Part shown: positions 63,270 through 64,000 of the stretch, piece by piece | Numbering within the stretch: position 1 is the stretch's first letter | Layout of the letters: the number at the start of each line of letters is the position of its first letter | Assembly (NCBI RefSeq): GCF_000423205.1 | Contig: NZ_AUHN01000005.1 | Coordinates: 124,001 to 188,000 of the forward strand | Reading direction: 5' to 3' | Source: Jonesia quinghaiensis DSM 15701 | GTDB lineage: Bacteria > Actinomycetota > Actinomycetes > Actinomycetales > Cellulomonadaceae | DNA length: 64,000 bases | Position numbers and translations under genes: made by a program | Notes under the pieces: generated by a model | Told to the model about the DNA's origin: nothing | Seen by the model: only the letters and a program-made list of their open reading frames with translations | Databases searched by the model: none

Positions 63270-63298
63270 CGAGAGGTGGGCGCCTGTAGGCGAGGGGG

Positions 63299-63339
63299 AC
63301 AAGGTGGGGTTGAGCAGCAGATGCTCAACCCCACCTTGT
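63299..63339. terminator. Bidirectional terminator after the gluconate operon
   Basis: Perfect 18-base stem (63299-63316 against 63322-63339) with loop GCAGA, between the convergent idnD and gntR genes. Confidence 0.92.
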
Positions 63340-63352
63340 ATTGTGCGTGATT

Positions 63353-64000
63353 TTAAGCATCGGCGGGTGGGTAGATCCGTGGAACATCGCTCCATATCTG
63401 TTCGATTTCCGCGATGGTGCGCTCCACAATTTTGTCCATCGCTTCACGGGCTTCGCGCGGGCGGCGCCCCTGGATGGCGTCGGCAACATCCACATGCCAT
63501 TGCAGGGCTTCTTCGTGGGGGCGCTCGGGCATGAGACCTAACTCGGTGCGTCCTTTGAGGACTTCAGCGATGGGGATGTCGAGGTGCGCAAACATTTCGT
63601 TGCCGGACCCCACCAGCACTAACGCATGGAACTCAATGTCGAGGGCCTCAAAAGTGTGAAGATCCCCAGAACGACCAACGGTGCGCATACGGGCGGCGAT
63701 TTCCATGAGCCGCCCGCTGAGTTCATCTGGGGCGTGTTGCGCTGCTAGTGCGGCGGCCACTGGTTCCACAGCGGACCGTAACTCGGTTAATGCTCGCAGT
63801 TGTGCGCCGAGGTCGTTCTCAGCTAAACGCCAACGAATAATTTCTCGCGCGTACGGATTCCAGTGAATCCGGTCACGCACCCGCACACCCACGCTCTTCA
63901 CAGATTCGGTGAGGCCCAACAACGCCAACGAGCGTAACGCCTCACGAATCACACCACGGGACACCCCATATTCGCTTTCAAGTACCTCAGCGCGCACAAC
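63353..64000 (-). CDS. GntR-family regulator, FCD subgroup (5' end missing)
   Basis: FCD-type GntR proteins bind organic acids and control their catabolic genes. The frame is open to the end of the window, so the start and the first part of the wHTH are missing. The visible 215 residues begin with the recognition helix (LESEYGVSRGVIREALRSLALLGL) and a wing, then an all-helical FCD domain with metal-type residues (FEALDIEFHALV and EEALQWHVDVADAI). Position next to gntK-gntP-idnO-idnD and the inverted repeat at 59433 make it the likely regulator of that operon. Confidence 0.9.
   Translation of the reverse strand, partial: VVRAEVLESEYGVSRGVIREALRSLALLGLTESVKSVGVRVRDRIHWNPYAREIIRWRLAENDLGAQLRALTELRSAVEPVAAALAAQHAPDELSGRLMEIAARMRTVGRSGDLHTFEALDIEFHALVLVGSGNEMFAHLDIPIAEVLKGRTELGLMPERPHEEALQWHVDVADAIQGRRPREAREAMDKIVERTIAEIEQIWSDVPRIYPPADA

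Overview
The window reads as ordinary chromosome of a motile, Gram-positive actinobacterium, probably of the order Micrococcales (a Jonesia-like organism is my guess from moderate G+C and flagella; nothing here proves the genus). Evidence: Rpf/G5/DUF348 cell-wall genes, an IdeR-type regulator, a ydaO riboswitch before an NlpC/P60 gene, a PMT-type mannosyltransferase, and the gene order mscL ... fmdB-like / 5-FTHF cyclo-ligase / moeA (glp) / rimJ-like / glpR-like ... pmt / rsmI ... metG / tatD / rpf / rsmA / ispE, which follows a block known from Mycobacterium tuberculosis. I see no rRNA, prophage, insertion sequence or CRISPR array.

Region 1 (1-18 kb) is the end of a flagellar cluster and a full chemotaxis system: flhB (cut by the window edge), flhA, an FlhF-like protein that has lost its P-loop, csrA, cheA, cheW, then cheB-cheR-cheY-X-cheY-X, where X is a CheX/CheC-like phosphatase candidate. 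A purine permease separates this from three tandem chemoreceptors on the minus strand. Sites of the form TCA(T/A)-N15-GCCGAT (flagellar sigma-28/WhiG type) stand before cheA, cheB, two of these receptors and, far away at 49 kb, a fourth receptor locus.

Region 2 (18-29 kb) holds manA, a marR-MFS exporter pair behind a 39-bp nested palindrome, serC, ideR, a c-di-AMP riboswitch with its NlpC/P60 endopeptidase, a tandem universal stress protein, an EcsC-like protein, a 57-residue cysteine-containing protein, osmC, a membrane-anchored protein of unknown role and tRNA-Arg(CCU). Behind the tRNA is a stand-alone promoter-terminator unit.

Region 3 (29-44 kb) starts with a 1483-residue SF1-helicase-like/REase-like protein with worn catalytic motifs, then mscL, a SAF protein, the cyclo-ligase, moeA/glp with its membrane partner, an aldehyde dehydrogenase, pmt and rsmI.

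Region 4 (44-64 kb) has an ABC exporter, a sugar-binding lipoprotein translationally coupled to chemoreceptor 4 without any ABC permease, pncA, a glucose/sorbosone-dehydrogenase-like lipoprotein with a long acidic insert, metG, tatD, two tandem DUF348-G5 muralytic genes, a single-reading-frame fusion of rsmA and ispE, and a gluconate/idonate operon (gntK-gntP-idnO-idnD) with an operator-like inverted repeat and a convergent FCD-type GntR regulator cut by the window end.

Most notable: the binding-protein/receptor pair, the shared sigma-28 promoters, the RsmA-IspE fusion, the worn helicase-nuclease, and a family of GCCGAGATCCT palindromes at 44.2 and 49.1 kb.
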